Assembly: GCF_019457535.1 (NCBI RefSeq)
Contig: NZ_CP080417.1
Location: 3,844,001 to 3,908,000 of the forward strand
From: Shewanella halotolerans
Lineage (GTDB): Bacteria > Pseudomonadota > Gammaproteobacteria > Enterobacterales > Shewanellaceae
Reading direction: 5' to 3'
DNA: 64,000 nt
Under the pieces are notes generated by a model, which was not told the DNA's origin, made no database searches, and saw nothing but the letters and a program-made list of their open reading frames with translations. The translations under genes and the position numbers were made by a program. This document shows, piece by piece, positions 18,102-26,691 of this stretch. Positions within the stretch are counted from its first letter, which is position 1; each line of letters begins with the position of its first letter.

Positions 18102-18680
18102 CTAAGGCAGCGGCCTGCGTTTCTTGTCGGTCCACATGGCCCGCACCAGATTCTCCCTGTGGGCTAGGCTGCCGACAATCACCCCGGCGATATGCACCAC
18201 AATCAGCGTCAGGCTAACGTTGGCGAAGAACTCATGCACCTCCTCCAGCGCGCCATCGGGACAAGTGGCTACAAAGGTGGCGGCCAGCGGGCCATGGCCT
18301 GTGGTGGCGTAGAGCGCCATGCCGGTCAGCGCCGTCAGCGAGACGCAGACAATCAGCGCAACTATCATCAGGCCGCCGGCGGGATTATGGCCAAGATAAT
18401 CTTTGGCCCTGGCGGCAAAGAGCTGCTTGAGATACTCCATCGCCAGGGCCGGAGGCCTGACGAAACTGCTGAATCTGGCATTGCGCGTGCCCACCAGCCC
18501 CCAGACAATGCGCAGCGCCAATATACCTAAGATGATATAGCCGCCGTAGCTGTGCACCAGCATCCATTCATCCTCAGCCTCGGTGAGATAAGTCAGGGTA
18601 AACAGCAGCATTAAGGATCAATGAAACAGACGAATGTACAGATCCCATACGGGGATCTCCCGCGTATTTTCCTGTGTCAT
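18102..18680 (-). pseudogene. Cytochrome b561-family haem protein gene interrupted by an in-frame TGA
   Basis: From ATG 18680 (GGGAG site upstream) the frame reads MTQENTREIPVWDLYIRLFH, then TGA at 18618-18620, then SLMLLFTLTYL and on to the stop at 18102. In this family the motif is FHW, with His a haem ligand in the first helix; the TGA sits exactly where TGG (Trp) is expected. Without the stop the product would be 192 residues with four membrane helices and further His residues (LVHSYGG, VHEFF, VVHIAG). Restarting at ATG 18611 would give 169 residues but lose the first His ligand. Options are a recent nonsense mutation, a sequencing error or read-through. It is divergent from nap and shares its regulatory region. 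Confidence 0.8.
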
Positions 18681-18906
18681 AGCGAGCTCCCTACAGGGCA
18701 AAACTCAAATCACTAAATTAGTGCTAGCCCAACTAAGCTTGGGCTTTCGCCGCAGGGGCAGCTATCACCTTCGCCCCTCTTTCGGTTATACGCCCCGATG
18801 TCAAATTGAGCAAATTAACGACTGTTAAGGTGTTTGAAACCTTAAATTGTCCAGCCCTAAAAACTGTTTAAATTTCGAACTGAGAGGCAGGTCACACGAA
18901 AAACTT

Positions 18907-18920
18907 TGATCTCGATCTAC
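18907..18920 (+). promoter_or_regulatory. FNR/EtrA-type box upstream of nap
   Basis: TTGATCTCGATCTA matches TTGAT-N4-ATCAA with one mismatch. It lies 136-149 bp upstream of the napD start and next to a NarP palindrome, the classical combination for periplasmic nitrate reductase promoters. Confidence 0.6.
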
Positions 18921-18933
18921 AAAAGCTCCAGTT

Positions 18934-18949
18934 ACCTCTCAAGAGGTAT
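18934..18949 (+). promoter_or_regulatory. NarP/NarL 7-2-7 palindrome upstream of nap
   Basis: TACCTCTCAAGAGGTA is an exact TACYYMT-N2-AKRRGTA match, 14 bp downstream of the FNR-type box and 106 bp before napD. It predicts nitrate/nitrite control by a NarQ-NarP pair; those regulators are not in the window. Confidence 0.75.
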
Positions 18950-19055
18950 ACCCCTATCAAAAGCAAGGATTAGACTGAATCCTATCCTAATGCGGCCAAG
19001 TCCCTAAATATCGCCAATATCCCGGGAAGCAAGGCCGCCACAGAAGGGTTAACCC

Positions 19056-19325
19056 ATGACACAGGAATATCATGTGACCAGCCTGGTGGTACACGCCGCC
19101 CCCGGCCAGGTCGCAAAAGTTACAGAGGATATCAACGCCCTTGCGGGCGCCGATATTCACGCCGTCACCGACGAGGGTAAGTTCATCATTACCCTGGAGG
19201 GGGCCACCCAAGGTGCGATCCTCGATAACGTCGAAGCCATCAACGCCCTTAGCGGGGTGTTATCAAGCAGTCTTGTCTATCACCAAGTTGAACCAATAGA
19301 AGAAAAGAGTGAGGAAACACCATGA
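19056..19325 (+). CDS. napD: NapD chaperone for NapA maturation
   Basis: A small cytoplasmic protein of 89 residues with the NapD ferredoxin-like fold. Family features are the SLVVHAAPG strand near the N-terminus and GADIHAVTDEGKFIITLEG in the middle. NapD binds the Tat signal of NapA and delays export until the molybdenum cofactor is inserted. A ribosome site (AGAAGGG) precedes ATG 19056. The stop overlaps the napA start (ATGA). A C-terminal acidic tail is unremarkable. Confidence 0.93.
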   Translation: MTQEYHVTSLVVHAAPGQVAKVTEDINALAGADIHAVTDEGKFIITLEGATQGAILDNVEAINALSGVLSSSLVYHQVEPIEEKSEETP

Positions 19326-21805
19326 GCATTAGCCGTCGCGAGTTTCTAAAAGCCAACGCCGCAGTTGCCGCTGCGACCACGGTTGGCGTCACTCTGCCAG
19401 TGAAGATCGTTGAAGCCGCTGAGCAGAATGACAACATCAAGTGGGATAAGGCCCCCTGCCGTTTCTGCGGCGTGGGCTGTAGCGTTTTGGTCGGCACCAA
19501 TAACGGCAAAGTCGTTGCCACCAAGGGCGATCCAGAAAGTCCGGTCAACAAGGGCCTTAACTGTATTAAGGGCTACTTCCTGTCGAAAATCATGTACGGT
19601 AAAGACAGGCTAACCACGCCGCTGCTGCGCATGAAGGACGGCCAGTATGACAAAGAGGGTGAGTTTACCCCGGTCAGCTGGGATAAGGCCTTCGACACCA
19701 TGGCCGAGAAGTGGAAAAACACCCTCAAGACCAAGGGCCCAACCGCCGTCGGCATGTTCGGCTCTGGCCAGTGGACAGTATGGGAAGGCTACGCCGCCTC
19801 TAAGCTACACAAGGCTGGTTTCCTCACCAACAACATAGATCCAAACGCCCGCCACTGTATGGCCTCTGCCGTAGGTGGCTTCATGCGTACCTTCGGTATC
19901 GACGAGCCTATGGGCTGTTACGACGACCTAGAAGCCGCCGATCAGTTTGTGCTCTGGGGCGCCAACATGGCCGAGATGCACCCGATCCTATGGGCACGTC
20001 TGTCAGACAGCCGCCTTAGCAAGCCAAACAGCCGCGTGCATGTGCTGTCGACCTTCGAGAACCGCAGCTTCGATCTCGCCGACAACCCTATGGTGTTCCG
20101 CCCTCAGTCTGATCTGGTGATCCTCAACTTCATCGCCAACTACATCATTCAGAACGGCGCGGTAAACAAGGAGTTCATCAGCAAGCACACTAAGTTTGCC
20201 CTGGGCACCACAGATATCGGCTACGGTCTGCGTCCAGATCATCCGCTGGAGAAGAAGGCCAAGAACCCAGGCAATGGCAAGTCTACCGCCATCAGCTTCG
20301 ACGAGTACGCCAAGTTCGTCAGCACCTACACCCTGGAATATGCCGCCAAGATGAGTGGCGTCGAGCCTGAAAAACTTGAGACCCTGGCCAAGGCCTACGC
20401 CGATCCAAGCGTGAAGATCATGAGCCTGTGGACCATGGGTATCAACCAGCACGTACGTGGTGTGTGGGCCAACAACATGCTCTACAACATCCACCTGCTG
20501 ACCGGTAAGATAGCCACCCCAGGTAACAGCCCCTTCTCGCTGACGGGTCAACCATCAGCCTGTGGTACCGCCCGTGAAGTGGGTACCTTCGCCCACCGTC
20601 TGCCGGCCGACATGGTTGTGGCCAATCCTAAGCACAGAGCCGTCACCGAGAAGCTGTGGCAGCTGCCGGAAGGCACGATTCCGCCTAAGCCCGGCTTCCA
20701 CGCCGTGCTGCAGAGCCGTATGCTCAAAGATGGCAAGCTCAACTGTTACTGGACCATGTGTACCAATAACATGCAGGCCGGCCCTAACATCAACGATGAG
20801 ATCTATCCTGGCTTCCGTAACCCAGACAACTTCATCGTGGTCTCGGATCCTTATCCAACGGTTACCGCCATGGCCGCCGACCTGATCCTGCCGACCGCCA
20901 TGTGGGTCGAGAAGGAAGGTGCCTATGGTAACGCCGAGCGCCGCACCCATATGTGGCACCAGCAGGTGAAGGCACCAGAAGGCGCCAAGTCAGATCTCTG
21001 GCAGCTGGTTGAGTTCTCTAAGCGCTTCAAGGTATCAGAAGTCTGGCCCGCCGAGCTGGTGGCCAAGAAGCCTGAATACGCCGACAAGACGCTCTATGAC
21101 GTATTGTTTGCCAACGGGGTGATCAACAAGTTCCCCACCTCTGACTGCAAGGGCGACCTGAACGATGAGTCTGAAGCCTTCGGCTTCTACCTGCAGAAGG
21201 GTATCTTCGAGGAGTACGCCCAATTTGGTCGCGGCCATGCCCACGACCTAGCCGACTTCGACACCTACCACGAGACCCGCGGCCTGCGCTGGCCTGTGGT
21301 CGAAGGCAAGGAGACGCTGCGCCGCTTCGTCGAAGGTAGCGACCCCTATGTCAAAGCCGGCGAGGGCTATAATTTCTATGGTAAGCCAGACGGTAAGGCG
21401 GTGATCTTCGCCCTGCCTTACGAGCCTGCCGCGGAAGAGCCTAACGCAGAATACGATCTCTGGATGTCGACGGGCCGCGTGCTCGAGCATTGGCATACAG
21501 GGTCTATGACCGCCCGCGTACCCGAGCTGTACCGCGCCTACCCAGATGCACAGATCTTCATGCATCCGGACGACGCCAAGGCCCGTGGTCTTAAGCGTGG
21601 TGATGAAGTGGTCGTGGCCTCGCCTCGCGGTGAAGTCAAGACACGTGTTGAAACCAAAGGCCGGAACAAACCGCCACGAGGCGTGGTATTTATGCCATTC
21701 TTCGATGCGCGCCAACTGGTCAACAAGTTGTTACTGGACGCCACGGATCCCCTCTCGAAAGAGACGGATTTCAAGAAGTGTCCGGTAAAAGTGATGAAAG
21801 CCTAA
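19322..21805 (+). CDS. napA: Periplasmic nitrate reductase catalytic subunit
   Basis: The 827-residue molybdoenzyme reduces nitrate to nitrite in the periplasm. The N-terminus has the twin-arginine signal SRREFLKANAAVAA. Next come the [4Fe-4S] cysteines of CRFCGVGCSV (about residue 42) with the fourth Cys in GLNCIKGYF. The Mo-ligand Cys is in DPNARHCMASAVGG (about 178), and the molybdopterin dinucleotide-binding domain is C-terminal (MSTGRVLEHWHTGSMT). Length and motifs are typical of NapA. It is translationally coupled to napD. Gene order napDAGHB without napC suggests electrons arrive through a separate quinol dehydrogenase such as CymA, as known in Shewanella. Confidence 0.98.
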   Translation: MSISRREFLKANAAVAAATTVGVTLPVKIVEAAEQNDNIKWDKAPCRFCGVGCSVLVGTNNGKVVATKGDPESPVNKGLNCIKGYFLSKIMYGKDRLTTPLLRMKDGQYDKEGEFTPVSWDKAFDTMAEKWKNTLKTKGPTAVGMFGSGQWTVWEGYAASKLHKAGFLTNNIDPNARHCMASAVGGFMRTFGIDEPMGCYDDLEAADQFVLWGANMAEMHPILWARLSDSRLSKPNSRVHVLSTFENRSFDLADNPMVFRPQSDLVILNFIANYIIQNGAVNKEFISKHTKFALGTTDIGYGLRPDHPLEKKAKNPGNGKSTAISFDEYAKFVSTYTLEYAAKMSGVEPEKLETLAKAYADPSVKIMSLWTMGINQHVRGVWANNMLYNIHLLTGKIATPGNSPFSLTGQPSACGTAREVGTFAHRLPADMVVANPKHRAVTEKLWQLPEGTIPPKPGFHAVLQSRMLKDGKLNCYWTMCTNNMQAGPNINDEIYPGFRNPDNFIVVSDPYPTVTAMAADLILPTAMWVEKEGAYGNAERRTHMWHQQVKAPEGAKSDLWQLVEFSKRFKVSEVWPAELVAKKPEYADKTLYDVLFANGVINKFPTSDCKGDLNDESEAFGFYLQKGIFEEYAQFGRGHAHDLADFDTYHETRGLRWPVVEGKETLRRFVEGSDPYVKAGEGYNFYGKPDGKAVIFALPYEPAAEEPNAEYDLWMSTGRVLEHWHTGSMTARVPELYRAYPDAQIFMHPDDAKARGLKRGDEVVVASPRGEVKTRVETKGRNKPPRGVVFMPFFDARQLVNKLLLDATDPLSKETDFKKCPVKVMKA

Positions 21806-21863
21806 AGCGGTTCATCGAACCCTTTAATCGCTTGAGTCAAACATCAGATATGAAGAGCTAGAT

Positions 21864-22595
21864 ATGAGCCAGGTCAATCGCAATAGCAAAGCCAAGGGGG
21901 TCAACCGCCGCCAGTTCTTAGCCACTACGGCTAGGGCAGGCTGTGCCATGGGCCTCTTGGGATTGGGCGTCAGTGGGGTTGCCAAGCAATCCTCACACCT
22001 TGATCCTATGGCGATTCGACCGCCTGGCGCGTTAGATGAGCAAGATTTCTTGTCTGCCTGTGTACGCTGCGGACTCTGCGTACAGGCCTGCCCCTACGAC
22101 ACCCTGAAACTGGCACGCTGGTTTGAGGGTGCACCGACGGGCACGCCCTATTTCACGGCGCGCACTGTGCCCTGTGAGATGTGCGAAGATATCCCCTGTG
22201 TGAAAGCCTGCCCCTCTGGGTCGCTGGATCACGCCTTGACCAATATCGACGAGGCCAAGATGGGGATTGCTGTACTGATCGACGAGAAAAACTGCCTCAA
22301 CTTCAAGGGCCTGCGCTGTGACGTCTGTTACCGCGTCTGCCCCTTGATCGACAACGCCATCACGCTTGAGCGGCAGCACAACCAACGCAGCGACCACCAC
22401 GCCATGTTCCTTCCCACGGTCAACAGCGACACCTGTACCGGCTGTGGCAAGTGTGAACATGCCTGCGTGTTGGAAGAAGCGGCCATTAAGGTATTGCCTG
22501 CCCATATCGCGCTCGGAAAGACGGCAACCCACGATACCTATATCAACACCGAAGAGACCACGCTTGAGATGTTAAACAAGGGGCTCACACTATGA
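21864..22595 (+). CDS. napG: NapG ferredoxin-type quinol dehydrogenase component
   Basis: A 243-residue iron-sulfur protein with a twin-arginine signal (NRRQFLATTARAGCAMG). Four Cys clusters follow: CVRCGLCVQACP (about residue 66), CEMCEDIPCVKACP, CDVCYRVCP and CTGCGKCEHAC, consistent with four [4Fe-4S] centres. NapG works with membrane NapH to pass electrons from quinol to periplasmic NapAB. The 58-bp gap after napA is the only non-overlapping junction in the operon. The stop overlaps napH (ATGA). Confidence 0.95.
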   Translation: MSQVNRNSKAKGVNRRQFLATTARAGCAMGLLGLGVSGVAKQSSHLDPMAIRPPGALDEQDFLSACVRCGLCVQACPYDTLKLARWFEGAPTGTPYFTARTVPCEMCEDIPCVKACPSGSLDHALTNIDEAKMGIAVLIDEKNCLNFKGLRCDVCYRVCPLIDNAITLERQHNQRSDHHAMFLPTVNSDTCTGCGKCEHACVLEEAAIKVLPAHIALGKTATHDTYINTEETTLEMLNKGLTL

Positions 22596-23491
22596 CAAAC
22601 GGCATGAGTAATACGAAGATGAAGACGCCAGGTGCGGCTCAGACACGTTTCGCTCAGGCGGCGATAGATGAACTCGGCTGGTGGCGCGCCCACAAGTTCC
22701 TGTTCCTGCGCCGTGCCAGTCAGCTGTGTGTGCTGCTCACCTTTGCCATCGGCCCCTGGATGGGGCTCTGGGTACTCAAAGGCAATCTCTCTTCCAGTGA
22801 GCTACTGGGCACTGTGCCCCTGTCGGATCCCCTTGTGACCCTGCAAGTGCTGATGACGGGACACCTACCCGAGACCGCGCTGCTTGTCGGCGCGCTGCTG
22901 ATCGCCCTCTTCTACCTGCTTGCGGGTGGACGGGTGTTCTGCAGCTGGGTCTGCCCGGTCAACCTGGTCACCGACTGTGCGAGCTGGCTAAGGCGCAAGC
23001 TGCGTCTGCCCCGCACCGCTGAGATGCCTCGAGGCCTGCGCTACTACCTGCTGGCCCTGGTTCTGTTACTGCCCCTGGTCACAGGGATCACAGTATGGGA
23101 GTGGGTCAACCCAGTGCCTATCCTCTATCGCGCCCTGCTGTTTGGCGCCGGTAGCGGCCTGTGGATACTGGCGATGATCTTCTTGCTGGATCTTTTCATC
23201 AGTGAAAGGGCCTGGTGTGGTCACCTGTGTCCCACAGGCGCCCTGTTTGCCCTGCTGGGCAAGGCGAGCCCGGTCAAGGTATCTGCGGTCAATGCCAGTG
23301 CATGCGACAACTGCATGGATTGCTTCGAGGTCTGCCCAGAGCGGCAGGTGTTGAAGCCCGCCCTCAAGGGCGACAACCCCATGATAGTCGACAGCGATTG
23401 CACCCAGTGCGGCCGATGTATCGATGTTTGCGCCCAACGCGTTTTCCAGTATCAAAATCGAATTGCCCTAAAGGCGGAGAACAACCAATGA
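22592..23491 (+). CDS. napH: NapH membrane ferredoxin-type quinol dehydrogenase
   Basis: NapH here is 299 residues with about four to five membrane helices (for example LCVLLTFAIGPWMGLWVL and YYLLALVLLLPLVTGITVW). Two cytoplasmic Cys motifs (CSWVCPVN and CGHLCPTG) are present. Two [4Fe-4S] ferredoxin motifs lie near the C-terminus (CDNCMDCFEVCPE and CTQCGRCIDVCAQ). Established role: quinol oxidation together with NapG. Both ends overlap neighbours by four bases (ATGA), so napG, napH and napB are tightly coupled. Start ATG 22592 is preferred over an internal Met at residue 5 because of that coupling. Confidence 0.95.
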   Translation: MTNGMSNTKMKTPGAAQTRFAQAAIDELGWWRAHKFLFLRRASQLCVLLTFAIGPWMGLWVLKGNLSSSELLGTVPLSDPLVTLQVLMTGHLPETALLVGALLIALFYLLAGGRVFCSWVCPVNLVTDCASWLRRKLRLPRTAEMPRGLRYYLLALVLLLPLVTGITVWEWVNPVPILYRALLFGAGSGLWILAMIFLLDLFISERAWCGHLCPTGALFALLGKASPVKVSAVNASACDNCMDCFEVCPERQVLKPALKGDNPMIVDSDCTQCGRCIDVCAQRVFQYQNRIALKAENNQ

Positions 23492-23910
23492 AAAAAGTAC
23501 TCACTTTAGTCGCGCTGATGGCGCTAGGTGCCTGTTCCGGTCAGCAAAGCAAACCTGCGGCCGAACCCGTGAACATCAGTTCACTCGGAAAAGGCGAGAT
23601 CACCGCGGTTCGCGCGGCCGACGAGATGCCGACCTATCCTAAGAAGGGTCAGGCCATCGAGCGTGGCTTCGTCCACCAGCCACCGCTGATCCCCCACAAG
23701 GCGGACTATCAGATCAGCATCAAGAAGAATGGCTGCATGACCTGTCACAGCCCAGAGAAGGCCAAGCGCATGAAGGCGACCGAGATTCACTCGTCGCACA
23801 TCCTGGCCGACAACAAGCTCAACTATGAGTATTTCAACTGTACTCAGTGCCACGTGCCACAGGCGGAAAACAAGCAGAAGTTGGTTGAGAATAATTTCTC
23901 GAATCAATAA
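23488..23910 (+). CDS. napB: NapB dihaem cytochrome c subunit
   Basis: The 140-residue periplasmic electron-transfer subunit of nitrate reductase carries two CXXCH haem sites, CMTCH (about residue 82) and CTQCH (about 119), with His residues that can act as distal ligands (including HKADYQ and HSSHIL). It starts at ATG 23488, overlapping the napH stop. The signal peptide ends LMALGACSG, which fits a lipobox (L-G-A-C) as well as a signal peptidase I site, so the protein might be lipid-anchored instead of soluble. A strong terminator follows 50 bp downstream. Confidence 0.95.
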   Translation: MKKVLTLVALMALGACSGQQSKPAAEPVNISSLGKGEITAVRAADEMPTYPKKGQAIERGFVHQPPLIPHKADYQISIKKNGCMTCHSPEKAKRMKATEIHSSHILADNKLNYEYFNCTQCHVPQAENKQKLVENNFSNQ

Positions 23911-23956
23911 GAGGTGAAGTTTGGGTCTTTCAGACTTGAACGTTAGACGCTGCAAA

Positions 23957-23989
23957 CAAAAAACCACCCGATATTGGGTGGTTTTTTAT
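23957..23989 (+). terminator. Rho-independent terminator of the nap operon
   Basis: AAAAAACCACCC-GATATT-GGGTGGTTTTTT, a perfect stem with a long U-run, about 50 bp after the napB stop codon. Confidence 0.9.
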
Positions 23990-24062
23990 TGCCTGGCGGC
24001 AATGGTATTACGGTTTTTTACGGTAGGCGGCATTGTGACTTACTTGGTCAGTTTTAGTTCAT

Positions 24063-24213
24063 ACCTTCATGGCTACCTAACGCCTGCCCGGCGGGGATGT
24101 GCAAGCACTCTTTTGGCACGCCGAGGTTCCGTCCCTGGAGGCTTCACGGCGGCGTCCATGCCGCCGAGAGCCAAAAGTGTGCTTACACTCGTATCTAAAC
24201 GTCTCTTCGATTT
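24063..24213 (+). repeat. Structured interspersed repeat, copy 1
   Basis: About 151 bp nearly identical to 26541-26691 and related in reverse orientation to 29044-29180. Internal symmetry: an outer arm CAAGCACTCTTTTGGC (24102-24117) pairs with GCCAAAAGTGTGCTTA further on, and an inner stem GGCGGC/GCCGCC encloses GTCCAT. The structure could be a small mobile element or structured RNA. The surrounding 23990-24341 holds no gene. Confidence 0.85.
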
Positions 24214-24341
24214 AACTTCATCTGTTTTAATTTAGGCAGATAGCTTGAATGCTCTTGGAATTTGCCAGGGCATTAAGTCCGCTTGATTTTTCCTATCTGA
24301 CACCCATTTAAATTAAGACAATGAATTGATAGGTTAGGCAA

Positions 24342-24626
24342 ATGGATCTTGTAGGGCGATTGGGTGGCTGGGAGCCGCTATTATGCTATTTCGTGGCGGG
24401 CTTTCTCTTTATCCTGCTTTTGTGGGGATTGGCTAGGCTAGTCGGCTGGACCAAGGGGATGCCCGCCGGGACCTACCTCGCCTTGGCGCTGTTCCCTTTA
24501 ATTTCGCTGTTTCCCATACCGCCGAGTGAGATCAAGAAACTGCAGCGTATCAAACAAGAAGAGGTTAAACGGGAGCAGGAGTCTGGCGACCCGGCTGGCG
24601 ATGATCCGCCCTCGGGTGCTTTGTAA
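24342..24626 (+). CDS. Small membrane protein of unknown function
   Basis: A 94-residue protein, not recognised. Two hydrophobic segments (about residues 12-32 and 42-60) are followed by a charged tail (EIKKLQRIKQEEVKREQE) that could form a short helix on the cytoplasmic side. ATG 24342 is preceded by the weak purine tract AGGTTAGG. It lies downstream of the nap terminator and repeat copy 1, so it is not part of the nap operon. Its codon use looks like that of the chromosomal neighbours. Confidence 0.65.
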   Translation: MDLVGRLGGWEPLLCYFVAGFLFILLLWGLARLVGWTKGMPAGTYLALALFPLISLFPIPPSEIKKLQRIKQEEVKREQESGDPAGDDPPSGAL

Positions 24627-24682
24627 TTAGCGAGTTCAAAACAGCGTCTGTTTAGCAGGCGCGAATGGCATAAGGAGTATGT

Positions 24683-25279
24683 GTGAAAATCTACGGCGAT
24701 CTGCAGTCTGGTAACTGCTACAAGGTGAAGTTGTTGTGCGCCCTGCTGGGCATTGAACATGAATGGATTCATGTGGATATTCTCGCGGGCGATACCGGCA
24801 ATAGCGAGTTTCTGGCCAAGAATCCCAACGGCAAAATCCCCCTGCTCGAACTCGATGATGGCCGCTGCCTGTCAGAATCCAACGCCATCTTGAACTACCT
24901 CGCCGCCGGCAGCGAACTCCTCCCCCAAGACAGCTTTGCCCTCGCCAAGGTGCAGCAGTGGCAGTTCTTCGAGCAATACAGCCATGAACCCTATATCGCC
25001 GTGGCACGCTTTATCGCCAAATACCTCGGCTTGCCGGACGATCGCCGCGCCGACTATGAGTCGAAACAGCAAGGCGGCCACAAGGCGCTGGCGGTAATGG
25101 AAGCCCAGCTGCAAGAGACACCCTATTTAACCGGCGAGCAGCTGACCACGGCCGACGTCGCTCTGTATGGCTACACCCATGTGGCCCACGAAGGCGGTTT
25201 CGACCTTACCCACTACCCGGCGATTCAAGCCTGGCTTAAGCGCATCGCCGCGCATCCCAAGTATGTGGCGATGGCCTAA
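24683..25279 (+). CDS. Glutathione S-transferase family protein
   Basis: A 198-residue cytosolic GST-fold protein. The N-terminal thioredoxin-like domain (about 1-78) ends with the glutathione-binding pattern NPNGKIPLLELDDGRCLSES. The C-terminal helical domain (about 85-198) contains the N-capping segment LTTADVALYGYTHVA. The substrate is not predictable; the layout resembles small bacterial beta/theta-like GSTs. The start is GTG 24683, with AAGGAG seven bases upstream. The stop codon lies at the beginning of a 31-bp direct repeat. Confidence 0.9.
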   Translation: MKIYGDLQSGNCYKVKLLCALLGIEHEWIHVDILAGDTGNSEFLAKNPNGKIPLLELDDGRCLSESNAILNYLAAGSELLPQDSFALAKVQQWQFFEQYSHEPYIAVARFIAKYLGLPDDRRADYESKQQGGHKALAVMEAQLQETPYLTGEQLTTADVALYGYTHVAHEGGFDLTHYPAIQAWLKRIAAHPKYVAMA

Positions 25280-25335
25280 TGTGACTGTACCTAGTGTGGC
25301 TGTGACCTAATGCGACTGTACCTAGTGTGGCTGTC
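25275..25335. repeat. 31-bp direct repeat at the GST stop codon
   Basis: Two units beginning CCTAATGYGACTGTACCTAG start at 25275 and 25306, with a degenerate third piece (TAGTGGCTGTGACC) near 25341. The first unit supplies the stop codon of the GST gene. Confidence 0.8.
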
Positions 25336-25386
25336 GTTTATAGTGGCTGTGACCGAAACGGATAAGGGAAAATAAAGGGGCAACAG

Positions 25387-25884
25387 ATGGCACATAAGGG
25401 AAAACTCTTCCTTTTCTGCGGCAAGATGGGCGCGGGTAAGTCGACCAAGGCGAGAATCATCGCCGATGAAAACGGGGCGCTGTTACTGTCGGAAGATGAA
25501 TGGTTAGCGGCCCACTTCCCCAATCAGATCGAGTCGTTTGATGACTATATTCACTATGCAAGCCTCATCAAGCCCTTCATCAAAAACCATGTGGCGCGCC
25601 TGATAAACCTAGGCACTAACGTGGTGATGGATTTTCCCGCCAACACCCGCAAGCAGCGGCAGTGGTTTGTCTCGCTCTGCAACGAGCTAGCTTGCGAGCA
25701 TCAGCTCATCTATCTGGATCTCAGCGATCAGCAGTGCCTGGCTCAAATAGACAAGCGGCGCCAGGAGCAGCCCGAGCGCGCCCGCTTCGATAACGAAGCC
25801 GTGTTCCGTCAGGTGACGCAATATTTTGAGCAGCCGACTGACGATGAGGGGCTGGATATATTGTTAGTCACACGGAATTACTAA
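25387..25884 (+). CDS. P-loop ATPase/kinase-like protein (AAA_33 type)
   Basis: A 165-residue cytosolic protein starting MAHKGKLFLFCG with Walker A GKMGAGKST at about residues 12-20. Its size and layout fit small nucleoside or polynucleotide kinase-like P-loop proteins: P-loop, then SEDEWL, then a mid-protein VVMDFPANTRKQR segment and a lid-like RRQEQPERARFD. Such proteins phosphorylate small molecules or RNA ends; the actual substrate is unknown. Zeta toxins share the fold, but no antitoxin-like gene is adjacent. Confidence 0.8.
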   Translation: MAHKGKLFLFCGKMGAGKSTKARIIADENGALLLSEDEWLAAHFPNQIESFDDYIHYASLIKPFIKNHVARLINLGTNVVMDFPANTRKQRQWFVSLCNELACEHQLIYLDLSDQQCLAQIDKRRQEQPERARFDNEAVFRQVTQYFEQPTDDEGLDILLVTRNY

Positions 25885-25971
25885 GTTACATTAGAACTTT
25901 CCTTTTTATTTTAATAACTTAACTAAATTGCTTAACCAAACAACTTAAGCCCATGGCGCAAGGAGAACACT

Positions 25972-26418
25972 TTGATTCCAGGCTACAGCATCACCACAGA
26001 CAAGGATGCGTTCGATTTCGATGTCATCTACGGCTTTATCTCCCAGAGCTATTGGGCCATGGGGATCCCCAAGGAAACCATGAAACGAGCCATTGCCAAC
26101 TCCCTCTGTTTCGGGGTTTTCGATACTGATAACAAGCAGGTGGGCTTCGCACGCCTCATCACGGATACCGCCACCTTCGCCTACCTCGCGGACGTGTTCA
26201 TCCTGCCCAGCCACAGAGGCAAGGGGCTGAGTAAGCATCTGATGGAGACCATTGTCGCGCATTCCGATCTGCAGGGGCTAAGACGTATCGTACTCGCGAC
26301 GCGGGATGCCCACGGGCTCTATGCCCAATACGGATTTCAACCAATCGAGAATCCCGAGATTCTCATGCAGATCTGGCATCCGAATGTTTATCAGAGGGAT
26401 CAGGTTACGGCCAACTAG
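25972..26418 (+). CDS. GNAT-family N-acetyltransferase
   Basis: A 148-residue protein with the GNAT fold. Acetyl-CoA-binding motif A reads VFILPSHRGKGLSKHLME (about residues 80-97), matching the R/Q-x-x-G-x-G/A pattern, and the C-terminal part has the common LYAQYGFQPI sequence. The likely start is TTG 25972, because AAGGAG lies six bases upstream; the next in-frame Met would remove the first strand. The acceptor substrate is unknown. The preceding P-loop gene is 87 bp away on the same strand. Confidence 0.85.
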   Translation: MIPGYSITTDKDAFDFDVIYGFISQSYWAMGIPKETMKRAIANSLCFGVFDTDNKQVGFARLITDTATFAYLADVFILPSHRGKGLSKHLMETIVAHSDLQGLRRIVLATRDAHGLYAQYGFQPIENPEILMQIWHPNVYQRDQVTAN

Positions 26419-26540
26419 GCCAATAGGTTTCGAGCGCCAGCTTGGAGGGGGAATATGGAGACACGTTGTAATTAGTGTCTGAGAAACTGAATATTAGCGC
26501 AAAGCTTCATGGTCATTGGCGAAGTGGATTTGAAGGTCGC

Positions 26541-26691
26541 ACCTTCATGGCAATCTAACGCCTGCCCGGCGGGGGTTATGCAAGCACTCTTTTGGCACGC
26601 CGAGATTCCGTCCCTGGAGGCTTCACGGCGGCGTCCATGCCGCCGAGAGCCAAAAGTGTGCTTACACTCGTATCCAACGTCTCTTCGATTT
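26541..26691 (+). repeat. Structured interspersed repeat, copy 2
   Basis: Nearly identical to 24063-24213 in the same orientation, with only scattered differences. It contains the same nested dyads (GCACTCTTTTGGC/GCCAAAAGTGTGC and GGCGGC/GCCGCC). It forms the left border of the AT-rich cassette island whose right border carries the inverted copy. Confidence 0.85.

Noticed and set aside
18634..18828. 64-codon plus-strand open frame opposite the b561 start
   Set aside because: It overlaps the real b561 5' end and the nap regulatory region on the other strand and has no recognisable product or ribosome site.
23921..24235. 104-codon open frame after napB
   Set aside because: It runs straight through the nap terminator hairpin and repeat copy 1; its sequence is a translation of repeat DNA.
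25387..25884. Zeta-type toxin of a toxin-antitoxin pair
   Set aside because: The P-loop fold alone does not support it, and no small antitoxin-like gene lies next to it.
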